The notes below the pieces were generated by a model. It saw nothing but the letters and a program-made list of their open reading frames with translations. It was not told where the DNA came from and searched no databases. Positions 1-8,579 of a stretch of DNA of 64,000 nucleotides are shown one piece after another; position 1 is the first letter of the stretch; every line of letters starts with the position of its first letter. The position numbers and the translations under genes were made by a program. This stretch comes from Tractidigestivibacter sp050946515 (GTDB lineage Bacteria > Actinomycetota > Coriobacteriia > Coriobacteriales > Atopobiaceae), in the NCBI RefSeq assembly GCF_050946515.1, contig NZ_JBMNUX010000013.1, positions 10,743-74,742 of the forward strand. Direction: 5' to 3'.

Positions 1-4
1 GCTC

Positions 5-928
5 ATGGAGCTATGCGGCGAGGGGCTTCTCGCAATGCCCGACAGGGACTGCTTCGCCGAAAAGGCCGAGTGGGACAAACTCGATCCCGCACAGCGCGCC
101 GAAGTGCGGATGCGTACGATCTGCTCTTCTCGACCAAGCTGCGTATTTTGCGGCATCTCTGCAGCACACATGCTTGGCCTTCCCATTCCGTACCGCGCCT
201 TATCGCGGCTCCATTACTGCATTCCCGGGGACGACCACAGCCGACAGCTCATCTGCGGCGTCCAACATACGATGGGGAAGGTCGATTCAGTAATCGTGCG
301 CGGCGTGCGCACGACCACCCTTGAGCAAACCGTCGCAGACTGTCTCTGCCATTTGGACTTTGCAAGCGGTCTCGCCGTTGCGGACAGCTACTTGCGGATG
401 ACGGGAGAAACGATAAGCCAGCTGCTAGCGAGGCTTGAGAAGTATTCACGGCATCGGGGCATCAAGCAGGCGCGGTTTGTTGCGCAATTTGCTGACCCGC
501 GAAGCGAGAGCTGGGGCGAGTCAATCGCCCGCGCGACGTTTATTGAGCTGGGATACCAGATTCCCGACCTGCAGGTGGAGATTCCGAACCTTGTCGAGTG
601 GGGGAGGGTCTATCGCGTTGACTATCTATGGAAGCTGCCGCGCGGCAAGCTGGTTGCGGGTGAGTTTGACGGAAAGGAGAAGTACGAGGCTCCCGAGATG
701 ACTCAAGGGCGTACGGCGCTCGAGGTGATGAGCGACGAGAGGGTCCGCGAGTCGAGAATATCGGCTGCCGGGGTGACAGTGATGCGGATGAACTTCCGTG
801 ACGTGCTGGACCTTGACAAGATGGACCGGGTCCTTTCGCTGTATGGCGTGCCGAGGTCGTCGGTCGATTATGGCGACCGCTTCGACTATCGTCCTCGGAC
901 GGCAGACCGCCGAGACGACCTTCGCTAG
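5..928 (+). CDS. Nuclease-like / AbiEi-type protein, possibly 5' truncated
   Basis: The frame codes for 307 residues from an ATG five bases into the window, so the true start may lie upstream. The first half resembles AbiEi-type antitoxin-like proteins common in Actinobacteria. The second half (about residues 165-280) looks like a Vsr/DUF559-type PD-(D/E)XK fold: a conserved Asp in RVDYLW, then a hydrophobic strand and EFDGKEKY, giving a D...E-x-D-x-K pattern. No partner toxin is visible downstream, but the upstream side cannot be seen. Whether it cuts DNA is not known. A perfect inverted repeat follows 18 bases after the stop and may end the transcript. Family assignment is moderate; function is unassigned. 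Confidence 0.6.
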   Translation: MELCGEGLLAMPDRDCFAEKAEWDKLDPAQRAEVRMRTICSSRPSCVFCGISAAHMLGLPIPYRALSRLHYCIPGDDHSRQLICGVQHTMGKVDSVIVRGVRTTTLEQTVADCLCHLDFASGLAVADSYLRMTGETISQLLARLEKYSRHRGIKQARFVAQFADPRSESWGESIARATFIELGYQIPDLQVEIPNLVEWGRVYRVDYLWKLPRGKLVAGEFDGKEKYEAPEMTQGRTALEVMSDERVRESRISAAGVTVMRMNFRDVLDLDKMDRVLSLYGVPRSSVDYGDRFDYRPRTADRRDDLR

Positions 929-1255
929 CGCTTCCGCGTCGCGGTGACGGTTCGTGGCGGTGTTGGCGGGCGGGTACGCAAACCGCCACGAACCGTAGCG
1001 TTTCGGGCGCTCCGACCAGCCAAACGCTACGGAACGTGGAGGTGTACGAGAAGGACGACGCAAACCGCCACGAACCGTGCCGTTGAGGGCCCGAAAGAGA
1101 GGCCAAACGCTACGGAACGTGGAGGTGTACGAGAAGGACGACGCAAACCGCCACGAACCGTGCCGTTGAGGGCCCGAAAGAGAGGCCAAACGCTACGGAA
1201 CGTGGCGGTTTGCGAGAAGCGGGGCGGGGCGAGAAGCGGGGACGACGCGCAGGGG
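929..1255. repeat. Palindromic tandem repeat array (REP-like) between convergent genes
   Basis: This gene-free stretch separates the plus-strand gene ending at 928 from the minus-strand rrf2 gene ending at 1256. A perfect 15-bp inverted repeat lies at 947-961 and 982-996. An 83-bp unit is then repeated in tandem at 1021-1103 and 1104-1186, with a partial third copy from 1187. Each unit carries two imperfectly complementary arms (CTACGGAACGTGGAGGT and ACCGCCACGAACCGT), so each can fold. A GCGAGAAGCGGGG direct repeat follows at 1212-1224 and 1229-1241. Translated frames through here look like repeat artefacts. The arrangement resembles REP/BIME elements and could end transcription from both sides. 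Confidence 0.75.
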
Positions 1256-1708
1256 CTACGAAACGGCAGGGGCACCGCCGGCGTCGGCGCAGTTGTCGGC
1301 GTCTGGAGTGATGAGGTCGGCAAGGGTCTTGCTGTCGAGGTAGCTCGACGTCACGCGGCCAAGGTCGCGCCAGATGCCCACGGTGGGGCAGGTCTCGATG
1401 CGCGAGCAGATCTCGTCGTTGGTGCATTGCAGGCACGAGACGGGCGCAAGCGACCCCTCCGCGGCGCGAAGAAGCTCTCCCAGCGTGTAGTCCTCGGGCT
1501 TGCGCGTCAGGCGGTATCCGCCGCCCTTGCCGCGCTGGCTCTCCACGTAGCCGGCCTTGTGCATGAGAGAAATGACCTGTTCAAGGTACTTGCGAGAGAT
1601 GTTCTGCCGCTTGGCGACATCGCCCAGCGACACCCAGCCGTCGTGCGAGGCGAGGTCAGCCATTGCGCGCAGCGCGTACATGCCTTTTGTCGAGAACATC
1701 CCAGCCAT
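1256..1708 (-). CDS. Rrf2-family transcriptional regulator of the suf operon
   Basis: A 150-residue regulator starting MAGMFSTKGMYALRAMADLA, the usual start of the Rrf2 winged-helix domain. The ATG at 1708 has a good upstream AAAGGGA site; the frame extends further but that part is not protein-like. The C-terminal part carries a cysteine cluster (SCLQC, EIC, ETC), comparable with the Fe-S ligands of IscR/SufR-type members. It is the last gene of sufC-B-D-S-U-rrf2, about 90 bases after sufU. By analogy it senses Fe-S status and controls this operon. Cluster binding is inferred from the cysteines only. Confidence 0.85.
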   Translation of the reverse strand: MAGMFSTKGMYALRAMADLASHDGWVSLGDVAKRQNISRKYLEQVISLMHKAGYVESQRGKGGGYRLTRKPEDYTLGELLRAAEGSLAPVSCLQCTNDEICSRIETCPTVGIWRDLGRVTSSYLDSKTLADLITPDADNCADAGGAPAVS

Positions 1709-1797
1709 GATCAGTCCCTTTCTTTGGCGCTCCCCGCCTCTTTGTCCCATGAAGCGAGAGGCAAGCGGGAGGCGCACGTGTGAGGCGCCGTGAGGAG

Positions 1798-2268
1798 CTA
1801 GTCGGAGGCCTTGGCAGCCTCGGCCTTGCCCTCGCCCTTGCGCGCCTCGAGCATCTCCTTGAGCGTTCGCCACGCAAGCTCGGCGCACTTCACGCGCGCG
1901 GGCATGTGGGCGATGTCCTTCAGCATCTCGGCGTCCCCAAGCGGCGCGAGCTCGTCCTCGTCGGTGACCTCGCCGCGCACCATGCGCTCGAAGAGGTCGC
2001 AGAGCTCGATTGCCTGCTCGGGGGTCTTGTCCAGCATGAGGTCGCTCATGATGTCGGCCGAGGCCTGCGAGATGGCGCAGCCGCGGCCGGTGAAGGCCGC
2101 CTCGGCAATCTTGCCGTCGTCGCCCAGCCGCACGGAGAACTCGAGCTCGTCGCCGCAGGAGGGGTTCACGCCCTCATGCGTGCAGGTGGGGTTCTCCATC
2201 TGGTACTTGTAGTCGGGGTTGGAGACGTGGTCCATGAACTCCGCGTTGTAGAGGTCAGTTATTGCCAT
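1798..2268 (-). CDS. sufU: Fe-S scaffold / sulfur-transfer protein SufU
   Basis: A 156-residue IscU/NifU-like protein. It has the three family cysteines in the expected contexts (NPSCGDELEF, GRGCAISQASADIM and VKCAELAW), which in SufU bind zinc and accept sulfur from SufS. The long insertion between the second and third cysteine is typical of SufU rather than IscU. The ATG at 2268 overlaps the end of sufS by 14 bases, so the two are translationally coupled. The C-terminal tail is Ala/Lys/Glu-rich. It acts in the cytosol as the SufS partner. Confidence 0.93.
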   Translation of the reverse strand: MAITDLYNAEFMDHVSNPDYKYQMENPTCTHEGVNPSCGDELEFSVRLGDDGKIAEAAFTGRGCAISQASADIMSDLMLDKTPEQAIELCDLFERMVRGEVTDEDELAPLGDAEMLKDIAHMPARVKCAELAWRTLKEMLEARKGEGKAEAAKASD

Positions 2269-3526
2269 TGAAGACCTTCCAAACCTTGTCGAGGCCTGCA
2301 ACCAGGCGGTCAATGTCCTGCTTGTCATTGTAGAAGGCAACGCTCGCGCGGCAGGTGCTGCCGATCTCGACGCCAAGCTCGTTGATGAGCGGCTGCGCGC
2401 AGTGGTGGCCGGCGCGGATGCAGACGTTGTCCATGTCAAGAATCGAAGCGACGTCGTGGGGGTGGATGCCGTGCACGTCGAAGGCGACCGACCCCACGTG
2501 GCGCGCGCCGTCGGCGGGACCGATGACCGTCACGTAGGGGAGCGCCGCAAGCTGGTCGGTGAGGTAGCGGGCGAGAAGCCGCTCGCGCTTCTCGAGCGCG
2601 TCAAAGCCCTTCTCGTTCAGGTAGTCGATTGCGGCGCCAAAGGCGTAGGAGCCCGCCGCGTCCTGCGTGCCGGCCTCGAACTTCTGCGGTACGGGCGCCC
2701 AAACGGCATCGGTCTCGGTGACGGAGTCGATCATCTCGCCGCCGGTCAAGAACGGCGGCATGGCATCGAGCACCTCGGGCTTGCCCCACAGGACGCCGAT
2801 GCCCATAGGGCCGCACATCTTGTGGGCAGAGAAGGCGAGAAGGTCGCAGCCCAGCTTGCGCACGTCCACGCGAAGGTGCGGCACGGACTGCGCACCGTCG
2901 ACCACCATGTAGGCGCCCATCTCGTGTGCGCGGGCGGCGATCATCGGGATGTCGTTCTCGACGCCGAGCACGTTGGAGACCTGCGTGACCGAGACGATCT
3001 TGGCCTTGGGGCCAATCTTGGCAGCAACCTCCTCGGGCGTGATCGTGTAGTCGTCGTTCATGCGCAGGTAGACAAGGTTGGCTCCGGTGGCGCGGCAGAC
3101 CTGCTGCCAAGGAATCAGGTTGGAGTGGTGCTCCATGATGGAGATGACCACGTCGTCGCCCGGCTTGAGGATGGTGCGGCCAAGCGTCCATGCAACCAGG
3201 TTCAGCGACTCGCTGGCGTTTCTCGTGAAGACGATCTGGTTGCCACAGGGATTTCCCGCCTCGTCAACGGCTCCGATAAAAGAGGCAACCTTCTTGCGAG
3301 CGTCGTCAATGGCCGCGGTGGCCTCGACCGAAAGGCGGTACAGGCCGCGCAGCGGGTTGGCGTTCATGGTCTCGTAGAAGCGGCGCTGCGCGTCAAGAAC
3401 CACGCCCGGGCGCTGAGCGGTGGCCGCGCTGTCGAGAAACACCAGGTCGGGGTTCTGTGCAAGCAGCGGGAAGTCTGCCTTGTAGGGGCTCTGCTCGATT
3501 TCCGCGAGCTCTTCGTTATTCAGCAT
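2255..3526 (-). CDS. sufS: Cysteine desulfurase SufS (group II)
   Basis: A 423-residue PLP enzyme that takes sulfur from cysteine and passes it to SufU/SufBCD. The N-terminus (FLDSAATAQRP) matches the family. The PLP lysine sits in SAHKMCGPMGIG, the PLP-contacting region reads VDGAQSVPH, and the persulfide cysteine lies in RAGHHCAQPL. The short loop around that cysteine marks group II (SufS) rather than IscS. It overlaps the end of sufD by 11 bases and the start of sufU by 14. No IscS/IscU system is seen in the window. Confidence 0.96.
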   Translation of the reverse strand: MLNNEELAEIEQSPYKADFPLLAQNPDLVFLDSAATAQRPGVVLDAQRRFYETMNANPLRGLYRLSVEATAAIDDARKKVASFIGAVDEAGNPCGNQIVFTRNASESLNLVAWTLGRTILKPGDDVVISIMEHHSNLIPWQQVCRATGANLVYLRMNDDYTITPEEVAAKIGPKAKIVSVTQVSNVLGVENDIPMIAARAHEMGAYMVVDGAQSVPHLRVDVRKLGCDLLAFSAHKMCGPMGIGVLWGKPEVLDAMPPFLTGGEMIDSVTETDAVWAPVPQKFEAGTQDAAGSYAFGAAIDYLNEKGFDALEKRERLLARYLTDQLAALPYVTVIGPADGARHVGSVAFDVHGIHPHDVASILDMDNVCIRAGHHCAQPLINELGVEIGSTCRASVAFYNDKQDIDRLVAGLDKVWKVFNGNN

Positions 3527-4637
3527 GACACGCCTCCTCGGCCGCGTCGGCGTTCGCGCTGTCGTCGAAGTCGTGCGCGACCTCGGCGCCCAGCACTCTC
3601 TCGGCCTGGGTCACGGCAACCTTGTGCGAGAACTCCTCGGGTGCGTTGATGATGGCGTCCTCAAAGAGGGCGCGCACGAAGAGCGCCTCGGCCTGGCTGC
3701 GAGAAAGCCCGCGGTCGGCCAGGTACTGCATGGCCTCGGGGGCCACGGAACCGATAGTTGCGCCATGGTTGCCCTGGACGTCGTCCTCGTCGCAGAGGAT
3801 GACGGGCATGGTCTTGTTGGTGACGCCGTCGCCAAAGACGAGCACGCTCTCCGCCTCGTTGCCCTTGGAGCCGCGCCCGCCGTGCACGAGGTCGATCGTG
3901 GCGCGCAGGGCCTTGGTGGCGTCGTCGTCCAGGATGCCTGACTCGTGCACCTCGGCGCGGGTGTTGTGGCCGCGCTGGCGCACCACGTGGTTCACGTCGA
4001 GCACGTCCTTGCCGTCAGCGAAGTAGCGCATGAGAAGGTCGGTGCGCGCGCGGTCGCCGTCGAGCGCCACGCAGCTGCCGAAGGCGATGGTGCCGCCGCC
4101 GAGCGCGTACTGGCGCACGGTGACCTGCGAGTCGTCGTCGGCGGTGACGCCCAGGCTCTCGAGGTGCTGCTGGCTGGCGCCCACGCCCACGACCTCGACG
4201 ATCGAGACGTTCGTGTTCTCCTCGGCAATCACGCGGAGAAGCGAGGCGGACGTGGTGGCGCCGGCGTCCGTGCCCAAGGCGGCAACCACGATCGTGGCTG
4301 AGGCTCCGCTGCGCACCATGACGCCCGTGTCTGCGACCTCGCCCTTGTCGGCGTCGATGGTCACCACGATGGGCTCAGCGCGCTTCTCGTGAGCGCGGAC
4401 CTCGACGTAGCGGGAGTCGGCCGCCTGCGAGGTGACCCAGCTGGTGACCTTCTCGCCCATGCCGCACTCCACGCGCTCGAAGAGCTGCGGAAGCGCAAAG
4501 TAGACGTCGCCCTTGCGCGAGAGCCTGGGCACGGTGAGCGTGATGTCGTTCACGCGAAGGCGGTTCCACGTCTCCGCAGGGGGCTCGTTCACGCGCTCAA
4601 GCGTGAGCATGGGCGTGTCTTCGGACGTCTCTGCCAT
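3516..4637 (-). CDS. sufD: Fe-S cluster assembly protein SufD
   Basis: A 373-residue SufBD-core protein; the C-terminal half has the parallel beta-helix sequence typical of SufB/SufD, with RQRGHNTRAEVHESGILDDDA and GNHGATIGSVAPEAMQYLADRGLSRSQAEALFVRALF. The ATG at 4637 shares one base with the sufB stop (TAATG). SufD forms the SufB-SufC2-SufD scaffold and helps iron entry. The N-terminal region is diverged, as is usual for SufD. Confidence 0.93.
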   Translation of the reverse strand: MAETSEDTPMLTLERVNEPPAETWNRLRVNDITLTVPRLSRKGDVYFALPQLFERVECGMGEKVTSWVTSQAADSRYVEVRAHEKRAEPIVVTIDADKGEVADTGVMVRSGASATIVVAALGTDAGATTSASLLRVIAEENTNVSIVEVVGVGASQQHLESLGVTADDDSQVTVRQYALGGGTIAFGSCVALDGDRARTDLLMRYFADGKDVLDVNHVVRQRGHNTRAEVHESGILDDDATKALRATIDLVHGGRGSKGNEAESVLVFGDGVTNKTMPVILCDEDDVQGNHGATIGSVAPEAMQYLADRGLSRSQAEALFVRALFEDAIINAPEEFSHKVAVTQAERVLGAEVAHDFDDSANADAAEEACHAE

Positions 4638-6052
4638 TAGCCGATCGCCCCTTCCATTTCAAGTTTGATGAGGTTGTTCATCTCGACGGCGTACTCCATC
4701 GGGAGCTCCTTCGAGACCGGGTTAGCAAAGCCGTTGACTACCATCGTGCGTGCCTCGGCCTCGGAGCAGCCGCGGCTCATGAGGTAGAGGATCGTGTCGT
4801 CGGAGATGCGGCCGATGGTGGCCTCGTGGCCCACGCTTGCTGATGCGTTGCGCACGTCCATCGCGGGGATGGTGTCGGAGCGGCTGATGTTGTCGAGCAT
4901 CAGCGACTGGCAGCTGACGGTGCAGCGCGCGTTGTCGGCGTGGCGCCCTACGACCACGGACGAGCGGAACGTGTTGATGCCGCCGTCCTTGGAGATCGAC
5001 TTGGTGCTCACCGAGGCGGTGGTGTCGGCGCCGTTCAGGATGACCTTGCAGCCAGTGTCGAGGTCCTGCGTGGCGCCGGCGAAGGTGATGCCGGTGAACT
5101 CGCAGCTCGAGCGGTCGCCCTGAAGGATGGTGGTGGGGTAGAGGTAGGAGACGTGGCTGCCGAAGCTGCCCGAGACCCACTCCATCTTTGCGTCCGCGCC
5201 AACCTTCGCACGCTTGGTGTTCAGGTTGTACATGTTCTTCGACCAGTTCTCGATCGTGGAGTAGCGCAGGCGCGCGTGGTCCTTCACGTAGAGCTCGACC
5301 GCGCCGGCATGCAGGTTGGCCGCGTAGTACTTCGGCGCGGAGCAGCCCTCAATAAAGTGCAGGTCAGCGCCCGGCTCCACGATGATCAGCGTGTGCTCGA
5401 ACTGGCCGGCGCCCTGGGCGTTCAGGCGGAAGTAGCTCTGCAGCGGGTAGTCAAGGCTCACGCCCTCGGGCACGTAGACAAACGAGCCGCCGCTCCAGAC
5501 CGCGTAGTGCAGCGCGGCGAACTTGTGGTCGGTCATGGGGATGAGCTTGCCGAAGTACTCGTGGATGACGGGCTCCCACTTGGGATCGTGCAGCGCGTCC
5601 TCGATCGTGGTGTAGACGACGCCCTGCTTGGCGACCTCCTCGCGCATGTTGTGGTAGACGATCTCGGAGTCGTACTGGGCGCCCACGCCGGCCAGGCTCT
5701 CGCGCTCGGCCTCGGGGATGCCCAGGCGCTCGAAGGTGTCCTTGATGTCTGCGGGCACGTCATCCCAGCTCGAGGCCTGCTTGGTCTTGGGCGAGACGTA
5801 CGTTGAGATATGGTCTAGGTCGAGCCCCGCGATCGACGGTCCCCAGTTTGTGGCCATCGGGCGGCGGTGGTACTCGTCGAGGGCCTCGAGGCGCATCTGG
5901 AGCATCCAGTCAGGCTCGTCCTTCTTTGCGGAAATGGCGCGCACGATGTCCGGCGTCAGTCCGTCGGCGTAGCGCTCGTATCCCTCCTCGGACTTCGTGA
6001 AGTCGTAGAGGGAGCGGTCAACGTCTTTGACCTGGGTCCTCTCTCGGCTCAC
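4637..6052 (-). CDS. sufB: Fe-S cluster scaffold SufB
   Basis: A 471-residue scaffold subunit and the best conserved Suf protein. Recognisable segments include GVVYTTIEDALHDP, HYAVWSGGSFVYVPEGV, HFIEGCSAPKY, ENWSKNMYNLNTKRA and the C-terminal CSEAEARTMVVNGF. I chose the GTG at 6052: it overlaps the sufC stop as GTGA, has AAGGAGG about ten bases upstream and gives the usual SufB length. The frame stays open for 142 more codons upstream but that part is a shadow of sufC. Confidence 0.95.
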   Translation of the reverse strand: MSRERTQVKDVDRSLYDFTKSEEGYERYADGLTPDIVRAISAKKDEPDWMLQMRLEALDEYHRRPMATNWGPSIAGLDLDHISTYVSPKTKQASSWDDVPADIKDTFERLGIPEAERESLAGVGAQYDSEIVYHNMREEVAKQGVVYTTIEDALHDPKWEPVIHEYFGKLIPMTDHKFAALHYAVWSGGSFVYVPEGVSLDYPLQSYFRLNAQGAGQFEHTLIIVEPGADLHFIEGCSAPKYYAANLHAGAVELYVKDHARLRYSTIENWSKNMYNLNTKRAKVGADAKMEWVSGSFGSHVSYLYPTTILQGDRSSCEFTGITFAGATQDLDTGCKVILNGADTTASVSTKSISKDGGINTFRSSVVVGRHADNARCTVSCQSLMLDNISRSDTIPAMDVRNASASVGHEATIGRISDDTILYLMSRGCSEAEARTMVVNGFANPVSKELPMEYAVEMNNLIKLEMEGAIG

Positions 6053-6819
6053 TGGGCATCGGCCTCCTTGGCAGTGGTCTTCTCGAAGCGCTCGAAGCCG
6101 TTCTTGTCGATGTCGTCGATCAGCGACGCGGGGCCCTCGGCGACGAGGTGGCCCTTGACCATCACGTGCGTTCGGTCGACGGTCAGGCGCTCGAGGATGC
6201 GGGTGTTGTGCGTGATGATGAGCAGCGCGCCGCCCACGTTGTCGCGATAGCTTTGGATGCCGCGCGACACGGTTGCCAGCGCGTCGACGTCGAGGCCGGA
6301 GTCGGTCTCGTCGAGGATGGCCAGCTTGGGACGAAGCAGCAGCAGCTGGAGCATCTCGATCTTCTTCTTCTCGCCGCCCGAGAAGCCCACGTTGAGCTCG
6401 CGCATCAGGAAGGACTGGTCGAGCGAGAGCTCGTCGGCGATCTTGCCTACGCGGCGGCGGAACTCGCGCGCCGTGCACTTGAGCTCGGGGCGCATCTGGC
6501 TGATTGAGCGAAGGAAGCTGTAGAGGGGCACGCCGGGCACCTCGACGGGCGCTTGGTACGAGAGGAAGATGCCTGCGAGAGAGCGCTTGTCAGGAGTTAG
6601 AGAAGTGATGTCCTGGCCATCAAAAGCGATACTGCCTGAGCTGACCTTGTAGGTGGGGTCGCCCATGATGACGTGGCCGAGCGTCGACTTGCCGGCGCCG
6701 TTGGGGCCCATGAGGACATGGGTCTCGCCCGCGCCAACTGCGAGGCTGACGTTATGAAGGATGGGCTTGTCCTCGGTCCCGGCTGAAACCGAGTTCACCT
6801 CGAGAAGCGTATCTGCCAT
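6049..6819 (-). CDS. sufC: Fe-S assembly ATPase SufC
   Basis: A 256-residue ABC-type ATPase of the SufBCD complex, soluble and not a transporter. It has Walker A MGPNGAGKST, signature FSGGEKKKIEM and Walker B LAILDETDSGLD followed by the SufC-type DALATVSRGI. The ATG at 6819 is preceded by AAGGAG; an upstream in-frame ATG lacks support. It is the first gene of the suf operon, read from a candidate promoter near 6917-6944. Confidence 0.96.
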   Translation of the reverse strand: MADTLLEVNSVSAGTEDKPILHNVSLAVGAGETHVLMGPNGAGKSTLGHVIMGDPTYKVSSGSIAFDGQDITSLTPDKRSLAGIFLSYQAPVEVPGVPLYSFLRSISQMRPELKCTAREFRRRVGKIADELSLDQSFLMRELNVGFSGGEKKKIEMLQLLLLRPKLAILDETDSGLDVDALATVSRGIQSYRDNVGGALLIITHNTRILERLTVDRTHVMVKGHLVAEGPASLIDDIDKNGFERFEKTTAKEADAQ

Positions 6820-6911
6820 GCTGTACTCCTTGCCAACGAGCGCCGGGTTCTTTTCTATGTCGGCGCTTGCTCTTCTCACTTATTACCCACGCAGAGACCG
6901 CGGGGCAACCT

Positions 6912-6944
6912 AATTCATAGTAATTTGTAGGGAATTAAAGGCAA
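6912..6944 (-). promoter_or_regulatory. Candidate suf promoter with overlapping palindrome
   Basis: Read on the minus strand, TTGCCT (6939-6944) and TACTAT (6917-6922) are 16 bases apart, a fair -35/-10 pair about 95 bases before sufC. An AATTC...GAATT dyad (6912-6916 and 6932-6936) lies over the spacer and -10, in an AT-rich island of otherwise GC-rich sequence. This is where an Rrf2-type repressor could bind. Read by eye only. Confidence 0.4.
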
Positions 6945-7217
6945 CCCACAATTGGGCGTTTCTCGCCCCCTTCACAAATTCCTACATGATTGGGGGTATT
7001 TATAGGCGGGCCGAGCCAACTGGGGCGGTCCCGCGCCGACCGCGCCGCCTGCCGGAGGCACCTTGCAATGCTGACCCAAGCATGCTGAAATAGCGCGCGT
7101 AGTTGATTGGACCCTGGGAAGTGAGCGCATGGTGACGGGAACGACACTCAAGCACTAGGTCGGCGGCCGGCTGCCTATCTCTCCGTCCCTTCTCGCTCGA
7201 TCTATCCAGGAGCTGCC
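6945..7217. other. Gene-free divergent spacer, GC-rich and possibly structured
   Basis: The spacer between sufC and the MFS gene is almost 400 bases. After the AT-rich suf promoter, about 7000-7190 is GC-rich with several short complementary runs (for example around 7008-7060 and 7165-7185) and no credible reading frame. I did not find the hallmarks of SRP RNA, tmRNA, RNase P RNA or a tRNA. It may be a long structured leader of the MFS gene or an unrecognised small RNA. Confidence 0.35.
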
Positions 7218-8462
7218 ATGTCTTCTGCTCAATCCGACAAAGCGTCTCTCGTGGCGTCCGAGCGCCGCCTTGTTGCAGCGTCCTTTCTGATCTTTCTCGG
7301 CTTCCAGACGACCTACTTCGTCGGCATCATCGGGCTTGTCACTTACGAGCTTGGCGCAAACGCCTACATCGTCTCCGCTATGGTCGTCATCCTGAACCTG
7401 GTGCTGGTGGCTGCGGGTGGGGTTGCCGGAGTGATTGTGGACCGCATAGGACCGCGCATCACCATCGCCGCGTCGTGCGCGCTCATGGCCATAGAAGGTT
7501 TTCTGCCGTTGGCGCTTCCGATGGGATATCCGCTGCTTCTGACCCTAGCGGTGCTTGACGGCGTCGTTGCGGGCGTGGGCGGAGCCGCGCGCGAGGCGTA
7601 CCCGCGCTTTTTGACCGACGACGCCCGCGAGCTCTTGAAGACCAACAGTTGGATCAATACGGCAAGCAACCTCTCCGTGATTGTGGGACCGACGCTTGGC
7701 GGCGCCATCACGCACTTCACGGGGACGAGCCTGTCAGTCTTCTTTGCCATGCCGCTCGTGGCCGTGCCGGCGGCCATTATCGTGTGGCTGACCCCGGAGC
7801 TGCTTGACCTGAGCGCGGTGCGTACTGACGAACAAAGTCGCAGGGAGGAAGCGCGCGGAGGCTTTTGGCACGAGCTTGCGGCCGGGGTTCGCGCGACCTT
7901 CTCGTCGAAAACCCTGGCGGAGATCTTCCTGATCTACTTCCTTGGCTTCTTTGCGTACGGGGCGTTCGACTCGCTCGAGTCGATCTTCTATCGCGACGTC
8001 CTCAAGGTGGGCAACGAGTGGATGGGCTGGCTTTCTGCGTGCGCCGGCATCGGCGCCACGGCGGGGTCGCTTCTTGTCCTGCGCGTGCCGACGCGCAAGC
8101 TGAGCGTCCGGATGATCGCCGCGCTGCTTCTTGTGACGGGCATCGGTTCGATGATTTATGTCGGGACGTCGAGCGTTGCCGTTGCCGTGGTGGGCCAGCT
8201 CATCACCGGGCTCGGCTTTGGCGCGATGCCGCCCGTGAAGAACACGCTCGTGCAGCGCGACTGCGACCCCTCGGCGATCGGTCGCGTGACTTCCGTGATG
8301 CAGGTTGGCGCAAACAGCGCGGGCACGCTTCCGCTTCTGGTTGCGCCTTTCATTGCCGATGCCTTTGGCGTGCAGCAGACGCTCTTTGCCGCCTCGGCGC
8401 TGGTCGCGCTCATCGCGGCGGTGTTCGTGTGGATTTCTGGGCGAGGTGGCAAGCGCGCCTAG
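7218..8462 (+). CDS. MFS transporter
   Basis: A 414-residue membrane protein with about twelve hydrophobic segments and a central charged loop (about residues 198-215). The loop after helix 2 carries the MFS-like motif VIVDRIGPR, and helix 4 is followed by GGAAREAYPRFL. The layout fits a drug/antiporter-type major facilitator exporter, but the substrate cannot be told from the sequence. The ATG has an upstream CCAGGAG site. It stands alone, divergent from suf and convergent with two possible tiny ORFs at its 3' end. Confidence 0.85.
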   Translation: MSSAQSDKASLVASERRLVAASFLIFLGFQTTYFVGIIGLVTYELGANAYIVSAMVVILNLVLVAAGGVAGVIVDRIGPRITIAASCALMAIEGFLPLALPMGYPLLLTLAVLDGVVAGVGGAAREAYPRFLTDDARELLKTNSWINTASNLSVIVGPTLGGAITHFTGTSLSVFFAMPLVAVPAAIIVWLTPELLDLSAVRTDEQSRREEARGGFWHELAAGVRATFSSKTLAEIFLIYFLGFFAYGAFDSLESIFYRDVLKVGNEWMGWLSACAGIGATAGSLLVLRVPTRKLSVRMIAALLLVTGIGSMIYVGTSSVAVAVVGQLITGLGFGAMPPVKNTLVQRDCDPSAIGRVTSVMQVGANSAGTLPLLVAPFIADAFGVQQTLFAASALVALIAAVFVWISGRGGKRA

Positions 8463-8566
8463 CGGCGGTTTTCCCGTCGCCGACGGCGAGGCTTGCCATC
8501 GTCGAGAAGCACGACGAGGCTCAGAACGACCGTGAGCATGGCAAAGAAGAGCTGCTTCAAGATCAT
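8459..8566 (-). CDS. Possible 35-residue membrane peptide
   Basis: A short frame coding MILKQLFFAMLTVVLSLVVL followed by an acidic turn and a very basic tail rich in Arg. It has one hydrophobic helix with positive charges on the C-terminal side. It begins 13 bases after the stop of the 27-codon frame at 8580-8663. An AAGGAGG lies 18 bases before the ATG, inside that upstream frame. Its 3' end overlaps the end of the MFS gene by four bases on the opposite strand. No family recognised; low confidence because of its size. Confidence 0.3.
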   Translation of the reverse strand: MILKQLFFAMLTVVLSLVVLLDDGKPRRRRRENRR

Positions 8567-8579
8567 GTCTTGCACGGTC

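Noticed and set aside
1021..1213. Possible CRISPR array
   Set aside because: The 83-bp unit is repeated without variable spacers, is itself palindromic in parts, and no cas gene is in the window.
944..1783. Plus-strand 279-codon frame across the repeats and rrf2
   Set aside because: The translation follows the tandem repeat and then the antisense of rrf2; not a real protein.
4940..5806. Plus-strand 288-codon frame within sufB
   Set aside because: Antisense shadow of sufB with low-complexity Val/Ala/Gly/His composition.
7000..7200. SRP RNA, tmRNA, RNase P RNA or tRNA in the suf-MFS spacer
   Set aside because: None of the diagnostic conserved sequences was found; only general GC-rich folding potential is present.
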